Position numbers and translations under genes: made by a program
The notes under the pieces: generated by a model
The model's database searches: none
Seen by the model: the letters and a program-made list of their open reading frames with translations, nothing else
Told to the model about the DNA's origin: nothing
Shown here: positions 1 through 7,221 of the stretch, piece after piece
Layout of the letters: every line of letters begins with the position of its first letter
Numbering within the stretch: the first letter of the stretch is position 1
Assembly: GCA_934402125.1 (NCBI GenBank)
Contig: CAKRTY010000056.1
Location: forward strand, 1-8,245
Reading direction: 5' to 3'
DNA: 8,245 nt
Origin: an uncultured Anaerosacchariphilus sp.
Lineage (GTDB): Bacteria; Bacillota; Clostridia; Lachnospirales; Lachnospiraceae

Positions 1-1575
<1,575 letters not shown>

Positions 1576-1603
1576 ATCACAACTTCTCTGTTCGGTTAAT
1601 GCA

Positions 1604-1632
1604 AGTATAGCATGACCTGCTATTCTTATCAA
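1604..1632 (-). promoter_or_regulatory. sigma-A-type promoter of glpK
   Basis: On the minus strand, a -35 box TTGATA (1627-1632) and a -10 box TATACT (1604-1609) are separated by exactly 17 bases. Each differs from consensus by one base. Transcription would begin near 1597 and leave a leader of about 97 bases before the glpK ATG. I saw no match to the catabolite-repression (cre) consensus around it. Confidence 0.8.
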
Positions 1633-1686
1633 TAAAAAATGGAAATATCTTTTTTGGAGAATCCCCTGTCGGAAACTGTGAAAACA

Positions 1687-1695
1687 TGATACAAT
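1687..1695 (+). promoter_or_regulatory. extended -10 promoter of the rsmH-like unit
   Basis: The sequence TGATACAAT gives a TGn-extended -10 (TACAAT at 1690-1695), 31 bases upstream of the start codon. No good -35 box sits 16-18 bases upstream, as is common for extended -10 promoters. It is divergent from the glpK promoter and does not overlap it. Confidence 0.55.
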
Positions 1696-1726
1696 CATAA
1701 AAGAATGAAACAGGAGAGTCGTATTT

Positions 1727-2782
1727 ATGGAAGAACAACAGACCCCTCATAAGCGCCGGGTGCGTTATAAGGGAAAATACCCAAAGAAATTTGAGGAAAA
1801 ATACAAGGAGCTCCAGCCGGAAAAATATCAGGATACGGTGGAGCATGTGATTCAGAAGGGCAATACGCCTGCGGGCATGCACATTTCGATTATGGTAGAC
1901 GAGATTCTGGATTTCCTGAAGATTCAGCCTGGCGAGACAGGCTTTGACGCCACCTTGGGTTATGGCGGCCATACAAAGGCTATGCTTCAGTGCCTGCAGG
2001 GGCAGGGACATCTGTATGCCACAGATGTGGATCCGGAGGAATCCGCCAGAACGAAAAAGCGCCTGGAGGATCAGGGCTACGGCGAGGATATCCTGACTAT
2101 TAAATTGCAGAACTTCTGCACCATCGATGAAATCGCCAAAGAAGTGGGCGGCTTTGATTTTGTGCTGGCGGATCTGGGCGTTTCATCTATGCAGATTGAT
2201 AATCCGAAGCGGGGCTTCTCCTTTAAGGTGGACGGACCGCTGGATCTGCGTCTGAATCAGCAGAAGGGAATCAGCGCAGCGGAGCGTCTGGATACCATTG
2301 GACGGGACGAGCTGGCAGGTATGCTCTATGAAAATTCCGATGAGCCCTATGCGGAAGAGCTGGCCAAAGCCATCACCGATGAAATCCGCCGGGGCAACCG
2401 GGTGGATACCACCACAAGGCTCCGGGAAATCATAGAAAAGACGCTGGATTTCCTGCCGGAAAAGGAAAAGAAGGAGACGGTTAAGAAAACCTGTCAGCGG
2501 GTATTTCAGGCTCTCCGTATCGATGTAAATCAGGAATTTGAGGTGCTTTACGAATTCATGGAGAAGCTGCCGGGGGCGTTGAAGCCGGGAGGCCGGGCCG
2601 CGATTCTGACCTTCCATTCCGGCGAGGATAAGCTGGTGAAGGCAGCTATGAAGGAAGGATACCGTTCCGGTATCTACAGCAGCTATTCCAAGGACGTGGT
2701 GCGCCCGTCCGCGGAGGAATGTGTACGAAACCCGAGATCCCGCTCCACGAAAATGCGTTGGGCGATCCGGGCAGAGGAATAA
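1727..2782 (+). CDS. rsmH: RsmH-like 16S rRNA (cytosine-N4) methyltransferase, variant with N-terminal extension
   Basis: A predicted S-adenosylmethionine-dependent methyltransferase. RsmH (MraW) N4-methylates C1402 in the 16S rRNA decoding centre. The 351-residue protein has the family signatures in order: HISIMVDEIL (52-61, matching the usual HIPVLLxE), the SAM loop TLGYGGHT (76-83), LADLGVSSMQID (148-158), RGFSFKVDGPLDLRLN (162-177), RVFQALRIDVNQE (258-270), LKPGGRAAILTFHSGEDKLV (285-304) and NPRSRSTKMRWAI (335-347). It differs from textbook RsmH (about 310 residues) by a lysine/arginine-rich extension of about 50 residues, YGG for GGG in the SAM loop, and FHSGED for FHSLED. An AGGAG site at 1712-1716 supports this start. 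It is not beside mraZ, ftsL or pbp, so it is probably a second RsmH-type enzyme outside the cell-division cluster, and its exact target is unproven. The gene below starts 31 bases downstream, so the two are probably co-transcribed. Confidence 0.87.
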   Translation: MEEQQTPHKRRVRYKGKYPKKFEEKYKELQPEKYQDTVEHVIQKGNTPAGMHISIMVDEILDFLKIQPGETGFDATLGYGGHTKAMLQCLQGQGHLYATDVDPEESARTKKRLEDQGYGEDILTIKLQNFCTIDEIAKEVGGFDFVLADLGVSSMQIDNPKRGFSFKVDGPLDLRLNQQKGISAAERLDTIGRDELAGMLYENSDEPYAEELAKAITDEIRRGNRVDTTTRLREIIEKTLDFLPEKEKKETVKKTCQRVFQALRIDVNQEFEVLYEFMEKLPGALKPGGRAAILTFHSGEDKLVKAAMKEGYRSGIYSSYSKDVVRPSAEECVRNPRSRSTKMRWAIRAEE

Positions 2783-2813
2783 ATGAGAGATAAGAATAAG
2801 GGAGGATTTTATC

Positions 2814-3647
2814 ATGAAAATCGCAGTAACCTATGACAACGGAAATGTATTCCAGCATTTTGGAAAGACCGAGTCTTTCAAGGTATATGAGGTAGAGAAC
2901 AACCAGGTAGTGAAAAGCGAGGTCATCGGATCCAACGGAACCGGTCACGGCGCTCTGGCAGGACTTCTGGCAGATCAGGGCATCGACGTTCTGATTTGCG
3001 GCGGGATCGGCGGAGGCGCCCAGGCGGCTCTTGCAGAGGCAGGCGTAGAGCTGTGCTCCGGTGCGGAGGGCGACACGGACGCAGCCGTAGAGGCTTATCT
3101 GAAGGGAGAACTGACAAGCGCGGGAGCTACCTGCGATCATCACGATCACGAGGAAGGCCATTCCTGCGGCGGAAGCTGTGGAAGCTCCTGCGGAGGCGGC
3201 TGCGGACAGCCCCAGCTTACCGGACGGAATGTGGGAAAGACCTGCAGAACCCATTATAAGGGAACCTTCAACGACGGAACCCAGTTTGATTCTTCTTATG
3301 ATCGGGGAGAGCCCCTGGAGTTTATCTGCGGCGCGGGCCAGATGATTCGCGGCTTCGACGCGGCTGTGGCTGACATGGAAGTGGGTCAGGTGGTAGACAT
3401 TCACCTGATGCCGGAGGAAGCCTACGGTATGCCGAATCCGGACGCTATTTTCACACTGGAAATCGCGCAGCTTCCGGGCTCTGAGGAGCTTCAGGTGGGT
3501 CAGGGCGTATATCTGACCAATCAGTTCGGCCAGCCCTTCCCGGTAAAGGTAACTGCAAAGGACGAGAAGACCATCACCTTCGACGCCAACCATGAGATGG
3601 CAGGCAAGGAGCTGAATTTCAAAATTGAACTGGTGGAAGTAAAATAA
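2814..3647 (+). CDS. fusion: NifX/NifB-type cluster-binding domain, Cys/His-rich linker, SlyD-like FKBP prolyl isomerase
   Basis: A 277-residue cytosolic protein with three parts. Residues 1 to about 100 (MKIAVTYDNG, FQHFGKTESFKVYE, DVLICGGIGGGAQAAL, GVELCSGAEGDTDAAVEAYL) match the dinitrogenase iron-molybdenum cofactor-binding family (NifX/NafY/NifB C-terminus), a fold that carries metal clusters. Residues 107-130 are a metal-ligand-rich linker with Cys at 107, 118, 122, 126 and 130 and His at 109, 110, 112 and 116. Residues 136-277 are an FKBP peptidyl-prolyl isomerase of the SlyD type: VGKTCRTHYKGTFNDGTQFDSS, GAGQMIRGFDAAVADMEVGQ, an insert-in-flap region at about 205-255, then the diagnostic FDANHEMAGKELNFKIELVEV. 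In ordinary SlyD the metal-binding stretch is a C-terminal tail; here it sits between the domains. An AGGGAGG site lies 8 bases before the ATG. No nif genes are near, so nitrogenase work is unlikely; a metal-handling or folding role is inferred. Confidence 0.88.
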   Translation: MKIAVTYDNGNVFQHFGKTESFKVYEVENNQVVKSEVIGSNGTGHGALAGLLADQGIDVLICGGIGGGAQAALAEAGVELCSGAEGDTDAAVEAYLKGELTSAGATCDHHDHEEGHSCGGSCGSSCGGGCGQPQLTGRNVGKTCRTHYKGTFNDGTQFDSSYDRGEPLEFICGAGQMIRGFDAAVADMEVGQVVDIHLMPEEAYGMPNPDAIFTLEIAQLPGSEELQVGQGVYLTNQFGQPFPVKVTAKDEKTITFDANHEMAGKELNFKIELVEVK

Positions 3648-3653
3648 ACACGC

Positions 3654-3681
3654 AAAAAAAGGGAGCGCAGGCTCCCTTTTT
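3654..3681. terminator. bidirectional intrinsic terminator
   Basis: GGGAGC (3661-3666), loop GCAG, GCTCCC (3671-3676), flanked by A7 on the left and T5 on the right. It therefore ends in a U-tract when read from either strand. It lies between the convergent fusion gene (stop at 3647) and the NSS transporter (stop at 3731-3733) and can serve both. Confidence 0.92.
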
Positions 3682-3730
3682 GCTTGCTCTATAGGAAATC
3701 TGCAGAGCAGGATTCTATTTTAAAACTTTA

Positions 3731-5065
3731 TTACTTCCAGGGGAAGGTGGCAATTCCGTAGATGTAGATAATTGCTACGATACCCGGCAGTACAAACCGG
3801 AAGATAGGCTTCATCCAGCTCTGGATTTTCAGACCGGATCCGGTGTTGGCCTCCCGGATAAAGTTGTCCCAGCCCCAGCCGATACGGTTACAGCAGAACA
3901 GGGCCAGTACAAGGGAGCCCAACGGAAGAATATTGGTGGAGACGATAAAATCCCAGAAATCCAGCCAGGTGGTACCTGCGGAGAAGGGTTGGAAATGAAG
4001 CACACTGAAGCCCAGTGCGGTAGTCAGAGCCAGAACAAAGACACCTGTTCCGCAGATCAGGCTTCCCTTGCGGCGGGACCAGCCGGTCAGCTCCCGGATC
4101 ATGGCAAGAATATTTTCACAGACGCCCAGCACCGTGGACATGGCGGCGAAAATCATGAACAGGAAGAACAGAGTTCCCCACAGATGTCCGCCGGACATAT
4201 GGTTAAATACCGCGGCCATGGTGTCAAAGAGCAGGCTGGGGCCGGCGTTGACCTCCAGTCCGTAGGTGAAGCAGGCAGGGAAAATGATGATACCTGCCAG
4301 GACAGCCACCAGAGTATCCAGAAAAATAACGTGGACAGCTTCTCCCATCAGAGAACGTTCCTTTCCGATGTAGCTGCCGAAAATCGCCATTCCGCCCATT
4401 CCGGTAGAAAGGGAGAAGAAGGCCTGGTTCATGGCAGCCACGATAACCGTACCGTCAATTTTGGAGAAGTCCGGTTTCAGGTAAAAGCTCATACCTTCCC
4501 CGGCCCCTCCCAGAAGGAGACTGTGTACAGCCAGAATCAGCATGAGAACCAGCAGCGCGGACATGATGATTTTGGAAATCCGTTCCAGACCGCCCTGCAG
4601 GTCAAAGGAAAGAATGACAAAAGCCACGACTACCGTAACCAGAAGAAAGGTTACGTTGATAGCCGGATTGGCGATCATGGGCGCAAAGCCCAGGGATGCG
4701 CTCTGTCCGGTCAGAAATTTGCAGAAATAATAAATGATCCAGCCACAGACTACGGTGTAGAAGGCCATCAGGGCCAGATTGCCCAGAAGACAGATCCAGC
4801 CGAAGCCGCTCCATTTCTGGCCGGGCTTCTGAAGCTTCCGATACATATAGAGAGGGCTTGTCTGAGCCGCTCTTCCGATGGAAAACTCCAGGGTCAGAGC
4901 GGGAATGCCCAGGATAATCAGGCAGAGAAGATAGACTACCATAAAGCTGCCGCCGCCGTTCTGGCCGCAGAGCCACGGGAATTTCCACACATTTCCGCAG
5001 CCGATGGCACAGCCGGCGGAAAGCATAATGAAGCCCAGACGGCTTCCCAGTTGTTCACGTTTCAT
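3731..5065 (-). CDS. sodium-dependent transporter, NSS/SNF family (LeuT fold), probable amino-acid symporter
   Basis: An inner-membrane protein of 444 residues, the usual size for bacterial 11-helix NSS members, that couples Na+ entry to uptake of a small solute, typically an amino acid. Visible hallmarks are helix 1 SRLGFIMLSAGCAIGCGNVWKFPWLCGQNGGGSF (residues 8-41, with the unwound segment and the Asn of GCGN that binds Na+ in LeuT), LGIPALTLEFSIGR (52-65), helix 6 FFSLSTGMGGMAIFGSY (216-232) and helix 8 FAAMST (306-311), whose Ser310/Thr311 align with the Na2-site hydroxyls Thr354/Ser355 of LeuT. Asp250 in helix 7 may stand in for chloride, as acidic residues there do in bacterial members. 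LeuT Asn21 is Cys here. The substrate cannot be read from sequence. The gene is monocistronic, convergent with the fusion gene and divergent from the cysteine-rich gene. Confidence 0.93.
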   Translation of the reverse strand: MKREQLGSRLGFIMLSAGCAIGCGNVWKFPWLCGQNGGGSFMVVYLLCLIILGIPALTLEFSIGRAAQTSPLYMYRKLQKPGQKWSGFGWICLLGNLALMAFYTVVCGWIIYYFCKFLTGQSASLGFAPMIANPAINVTFLLVTVVVAFVILSFDLQGGLERISKIIMSALLVLMLILAVHSLLLGGAGEGMSFYLKPDFSKIDGTVIVAAMNQAFFSLSTGMGGMAIFGSYIGKERSLMGEAVHVIFLDTLVAVLAGIIIFPACFTYGLEVNAGPSLLFDTMAAVFNHMSGGHLWGTLFFLFMIFAAMSTVLGVCENILAMIRELTGWSRRKGSLICGTGVFVLALTTALGFSVLHFQPFSAGTTWLDFWDFIVSTNILPLGSLVLALFCCNRIGWGWDNFIREANTGSGLKIQSWMKPIFRFVLPGIVAIIYIYGIATFPWK

Positions 5066-5078
5066 AAGTAAAACCTCC
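5066..5078 (-). promoter_or_regulatory. ribosome binding site deciding the transporter start
   Basis: On the minus strand GGAGG (5074-5078) lies 8 bases before ATG at 5063-5065. The longer in-frame ATG at 5078-5080 overlaps this site and has no site of its own, so the protein should begin MKREQLGSRL, not MEVLLMKREQ. Confidence 0.85.
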
Positions 5079-5080
5079 AT

Positions 5081-5096
5081 TAAAAGATAGCTTTTA
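5081..5096. repeat. short inverted repeat in the transporter leader
   Basis: TAAAAG-ATAG-CTTTTA is a perfect 6-base inverted repeat between the transporter -10 box and its ribosome binding site. A second inverted repeat, TTATCA (5094-5099) and TGATAA (5113-5118), flanks and touches the -10 box. These could be operator half-sites or a weak hairpin. In AT-rich promoter DNA they could also be chance. Confidence 0.3.
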
Positions 5097-5098
5097 TC

Positions 5099-5127
5099 AT
5101 CATATCACAATCTGATAAGATAAGAAA
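5099..5127 (-). promoter_or_regulatory. probable promoter of the NSS transporter
   Basis: On the minus strand, a -10 box TATGAT (5099-5104) is preceded by TG in the extended -10 position (TGaTATGAT). A weak -35 box TTTCTT (5122-5127) lies 17 bases upstream. It is back to back with the promoter at 5134-5162. Confidence 0.5.
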
Positions 5128-5133
5128 CCATAT

Positions 5134-5162
5134 TTGTAAAATAAGTGGTCTCATGATACACT
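5134..5162 (+). promoter_or_regulatory. probable promoter of the cysteine-rich U32-like gene
   Basis: A -35 box TTGTAA (5134-5139), a 17-base spacer and a -10 box TACACT (5157-5162) with a TGn extension. Predicted transcription start is near 5169, giving a leader of about 25 bases with an AAGGA site at 5178-5182 for the ATG at 5194. Confidence 0.55.
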
Positions 5163-5193
5163 AACGAAAAGAAAGAGAAGGAAATGGAACATT

Positions 5194-6102
5194 ATGACAG
5201 AGAAAAAAGGAATCGCCTATTATCATCTTCCGGGCTTGTTTGAATTCTATGAGCTGTACCGGTTGTTTCTTCCCCTGTTTCGGGAACACCGGGAATGGTT
5301 TTACGACTGGTGTGACATCGGTTCTATTTATGGGGCTCCGGCGGACTGTATCTGGGGCGGCGGCCGTACAGGAAATGGATATGTGGAAGCCCGGGAAGTG
5401 CTTGCGCTCACGGAGGAGTATGGGATTTCAGCCCGGCTGACCTTCAGCAATTCCCTGCTTCGTCCGGAGCACCTTTCCGATAAAAAATGCAATGCGCTCT
5501 GTGCCATATTTGAGCGAAACGGAGCAGTGCAAAACGGCGTCATTATCCATTCAGATTTGCTGCTCAATTATTTAAAGAAGACTTGTCCGGGACTTTATTT
5601 TGTATCTTCCACGACAAAGGTTCTGACAGATTTTCGAGAGTGTCATAAAGAAATCCATAGAGAAGATTTTCACTATGTAGTACCGGATTTCCGCCTGAAT
5701 AAGGCGCTGGATAAATGGGATACATTATCACAATCAGAGAAAGACAAAGTCGAATTCCTCTGCAATGAATGCTGCTGGTTCGGCTGTCAGGACAGAAAAA
5801 GCTGCTACGAGGCTGTAAGTAGGAAAAATCTGGGAGAATTCAGAGCGGAGCACAGCTGTCGGGCTCCCGGCGGCGGTGACGGCTACCGTTTTTCCAGGGC
5901 CATGGAAAATCCGGGCTTTATCGGGATAGACGAGATTCGGAACCGGTATCTGCCCATGGGCTTTTCCCAGTTTAAAATCGAAGGACGGGGGCTGGGAAGC
6001 GCCCTGATTCTGGAATTTCTGCTCTATTATATGACAAAGCCGGAATACCAGCTTTTAGTGAGAGAGGAAATTTATCTGGATAATATGCTGGATCTTTTTT
6101 AA
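5194..6102 (+). CDS. uncharacterised cysteine-rich protein, distantly U32-peptidase-like
   Basis: A 302-residue soluble protein with no signal peptide. I do not recognise a characterised member. A Cys-rich block FLCNECCWFGCQDRKSC (188-204, Cys at 190, 193, 194, 198 and 204) plus Cys222 is followed by YLPMGFSQFKIEGRGLGSAL (252-271). The FKIEGR motif after a cysteine set recalls U32-family proteins (TIM-barrel; some, such as UbiU/UbiV, hold a 4Fe-4S cluster on four Cys). RLTFSNSLL (81-89) and LYFVSSTTKVLTD (134-146) look like barrel strands. Iron-sulfur or zinc binding is therefore plausible, but no activity can be assigned. The frame ends in CTT TTT TAA at a T6 run, and a 43-codon coding-like tail continues in the -1 frame (see the entry at 6099). 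The AAGGA ribosome binding site is rather far from the ATG. Confidence 0.75.
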   Translation: MTEKKGIAYYHLPGLFEFYELYRLFLPLFREHREWFYDWCDIGSIYGAPADCIWGGGRTGNGYVEAREVLALTEEYGISARLTFSNSLLRPEHLSDKKCNALCAIFERNGAVQNGVIIHSDLLLNYLKKTCPGLYFVSSTTKVLTDFRECHKEIHREDFHYVVPDFRLNKALDKWDTLSQSEKDKVEFLCNECCWFGCQDRKSCYEAVSRKNLGEFRAEHSCRAPGGGDGYRFSRAMENPGFIGIDEIRNRYLPMGFSQFKIEGRGLGSALILEFLLYYMTKPEYQLLVREEIYLDNMLDLF

Positions 6103-6230
6103 AGGAAATTCTGTTTCAATCAAAAGGTCAGAAAGATATACGCTTTGATTTCCGCCTGGAAAAGAGCGCGGAGCAGTACCGGATTCCAGATCGGAATCTG
6201 CAGATTGCAGAGTTATTGAGACAGGCGTAA
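6099..6230 (+). pseudogene. orphan 43-codon coding tail in the -1 frame
   Basis: From 6099, just at the stop of the preceding gene, the -1 frame runs LKEILFQSKGQKDIR to IPDRNLQIAELLRQA and stops with TAA at 6228-6230. Its codon use (CTG, CGC, CAG, GAA, GCG) resembles the neighbouring genes and the peptide looks like the end of a folded protein. There is no ATG, GTG or TTG start before it: the frame is open only back to 6084, and TAA lies at 6081-6083. It joins the upstream gene if one T is added to the T6 run (6095-6100) or if ribosomes slip by -1. Alternatives are a lost base in a longer gene, a sequencing indel, programmed frameshifting, or the 3' remnant of a deleted gene. Confidence 0.5.
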
Positions 6231-6255
6231 AATAGAAAGACAAAAGAGGGTTTGC

Positions 6256-7221
6256 ATGGATACATTTGTGATGCTGGAGGAACTGCTGGAGCAGGATCAG
6301 TTTGAATTGCTTCCGTCGAAGGACGGAGAGACGGAACTGCGTCTGGTTTATCTAATGAACGACGCGGTGGAGAGCTTTCTGATATTTCGTGAGGCGGCGC
6401 TGACTGGCCATTATCTGGCGGAATATGAGGGCGCGTTGACCTGGTCCATCAGCCGGGACGCGACCAGGTACGTGCTGGTGGTTCGGCAGGGCGATAATGT
6501 AGTGACCTTGCTGTTTGAAAATCTGGAATTGGAAGTGCATCTCTACAATTATGGGGAAATCGCCCATTTCTGGGTGCCGGGGTATGAGTATTTGCGCCAG
6601 CTGGAATACCGGATAGCGATTCTCCGGGATAAATGTGAATATCTGGGTCTGGAATACTGTACGGAGGAGGAGGGGAAGCTGGCTCATTTGGCCTATTTCC
6701 CGCCGCTGAATTATTGCTGTTATCCTGCAGTTCCGGAGAAATACATCGTGCCGATTCCGGATCCCTGGAACCCTTCGGAGGACGCACTGGAGGTCATGGA
6801 GGAGCTGGCGCGGGAGTGCGGCAATAAAAAGCTGGGCCGAAGACTGGCCTTGTACCGGAAGCATCCATGGCCTTTTCTGGCTAAACAGATTGCGGCCATG
6901 CTCCATCGAACAGACGGTGCAGATGTGATAGATTTGTTGACCCGGCGGTTGCAAGAAGCGGTGAGGGATTATCCCAGGCGTTCGTTTGGCAAAGAAGCTG
7001 ATAACATGGTAAGACATCTGGAACAGCAGGCCGAAGAGCGTCGGCAGGAGCTGGCCAGTCAGGGCATCCGCGCAGAGGTGCTGCGCGAGGAACCCTTTAC
7101 CACCGCGCAGGATAATCTGGAATTCCATGTATATCTGATGATCTGGGAGACCAGAGGACGGGATCGCCAGGTGCGGATTGAGACGATAAATTTAGAAAGA
7201 GAAGGAAAAGAGCATCGATGA
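6256..7221 (+). CDS. uncharacterised protein, possibly DUF3878-like
   Basis: A 321-residue cytosolic protein without signal peptide or membrane segment. It is acidic in the N-terminal half (MLEELLEQDQFELL), with predicted beta-rich stretches (RYVLVVRQGDNVVTLLFENLELEVHLYNY, about 71-99). An aromatic/proline-rich centre follows (YFPPLNYCCYPAVPEKYIVPIPDPWNPSEDALEV, 147-180). The C-terminal third is helical and charged, with a possible coiled coil at about 245-270 (EADNMVRHLEQQAEERRQEL). The overall look reminds me of DUF3878 proteins of gut Lachnospiraceae, but I cannot confirm this and no function is known to me. An AGAGGG site lies 5 bases before the ATG. Its TGA overlaps the ATG of the lipase-like gene (ATGA, 7218-7221), so translation of the two is probably coupled and their roles linked. 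Confidence 0.7.
   Translation: MDTFVMLEELLEQDQFELLPSKDGETELRLVYLMNDAVESFLIFREAALTGHYLAEYEGALTWSISRDATRYVLVVRQGDNVVTLLFENLELEVHLYNYGEIAHFWVPGYEYLRQLEYRIAILRDKCEYLGLEYCTEEEGKLAHLAYFPPLNYCCYPAVPEKYIVPIPDPWNPSEDALEVMEELARECGNKKLGRRLALYRKHPWPFLAKQIAAMLHRTDGADVIDLLTRRLQEAVRDYPRRSFGKEADNMVRHLEQQAEERRQELASQGIRAEVLREEPFTTAQDNLEFHVYLMIWETRGRDRQVRIETINLEREGKEHR

Noticed and set aside
1580..1640. Possible catabolite-repression (cre) site near the glpK promoter
   Set aside because: The nearest candidate, around AACCGAAC, does not fit the cre consensus on its left half.
2814..3113. Evidence for a nitrogenase cluster from the NifX-like domain
   Set aside because: No nif structural or assembly genes are present in the window, and such domains are widespread in bacteria that do not fix nitrogen.
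2646..3593. Minus-strand open frame of 315 codons opposite the rsmH end and the fusion gene
   Set aside because: It spans two clear plus-strand genes, shows no motif, and has no upstream ribosome binding site. It is a by-product of GC-rich third positions.
3989..5071. Plus-strand open frame of 360 codons antisense to the transporter
   Set aside because: It mirrors the NSS gene almost end to end, has no ribosome binding site, and its Gln/His-rich product lacks any recognisable domain. The opposite strand encodes a clear membrane transporter.
6182..6198. Inverted repeat GATTCC/GGAATC after the U32-like gene, considered as a terminator
   Set aside because: No U-tract follows the stem, and the repeat lies inside the coding-like tail, so it is probably incidental.
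6352..7128. Minus-strand open frame of 258 codons opposite the unknown 321-residue gene
   Set aside because: The plus frame has a ribosome binding site, typical codon use and an ATGA overlap with the next gene. The minus frame has none of these.
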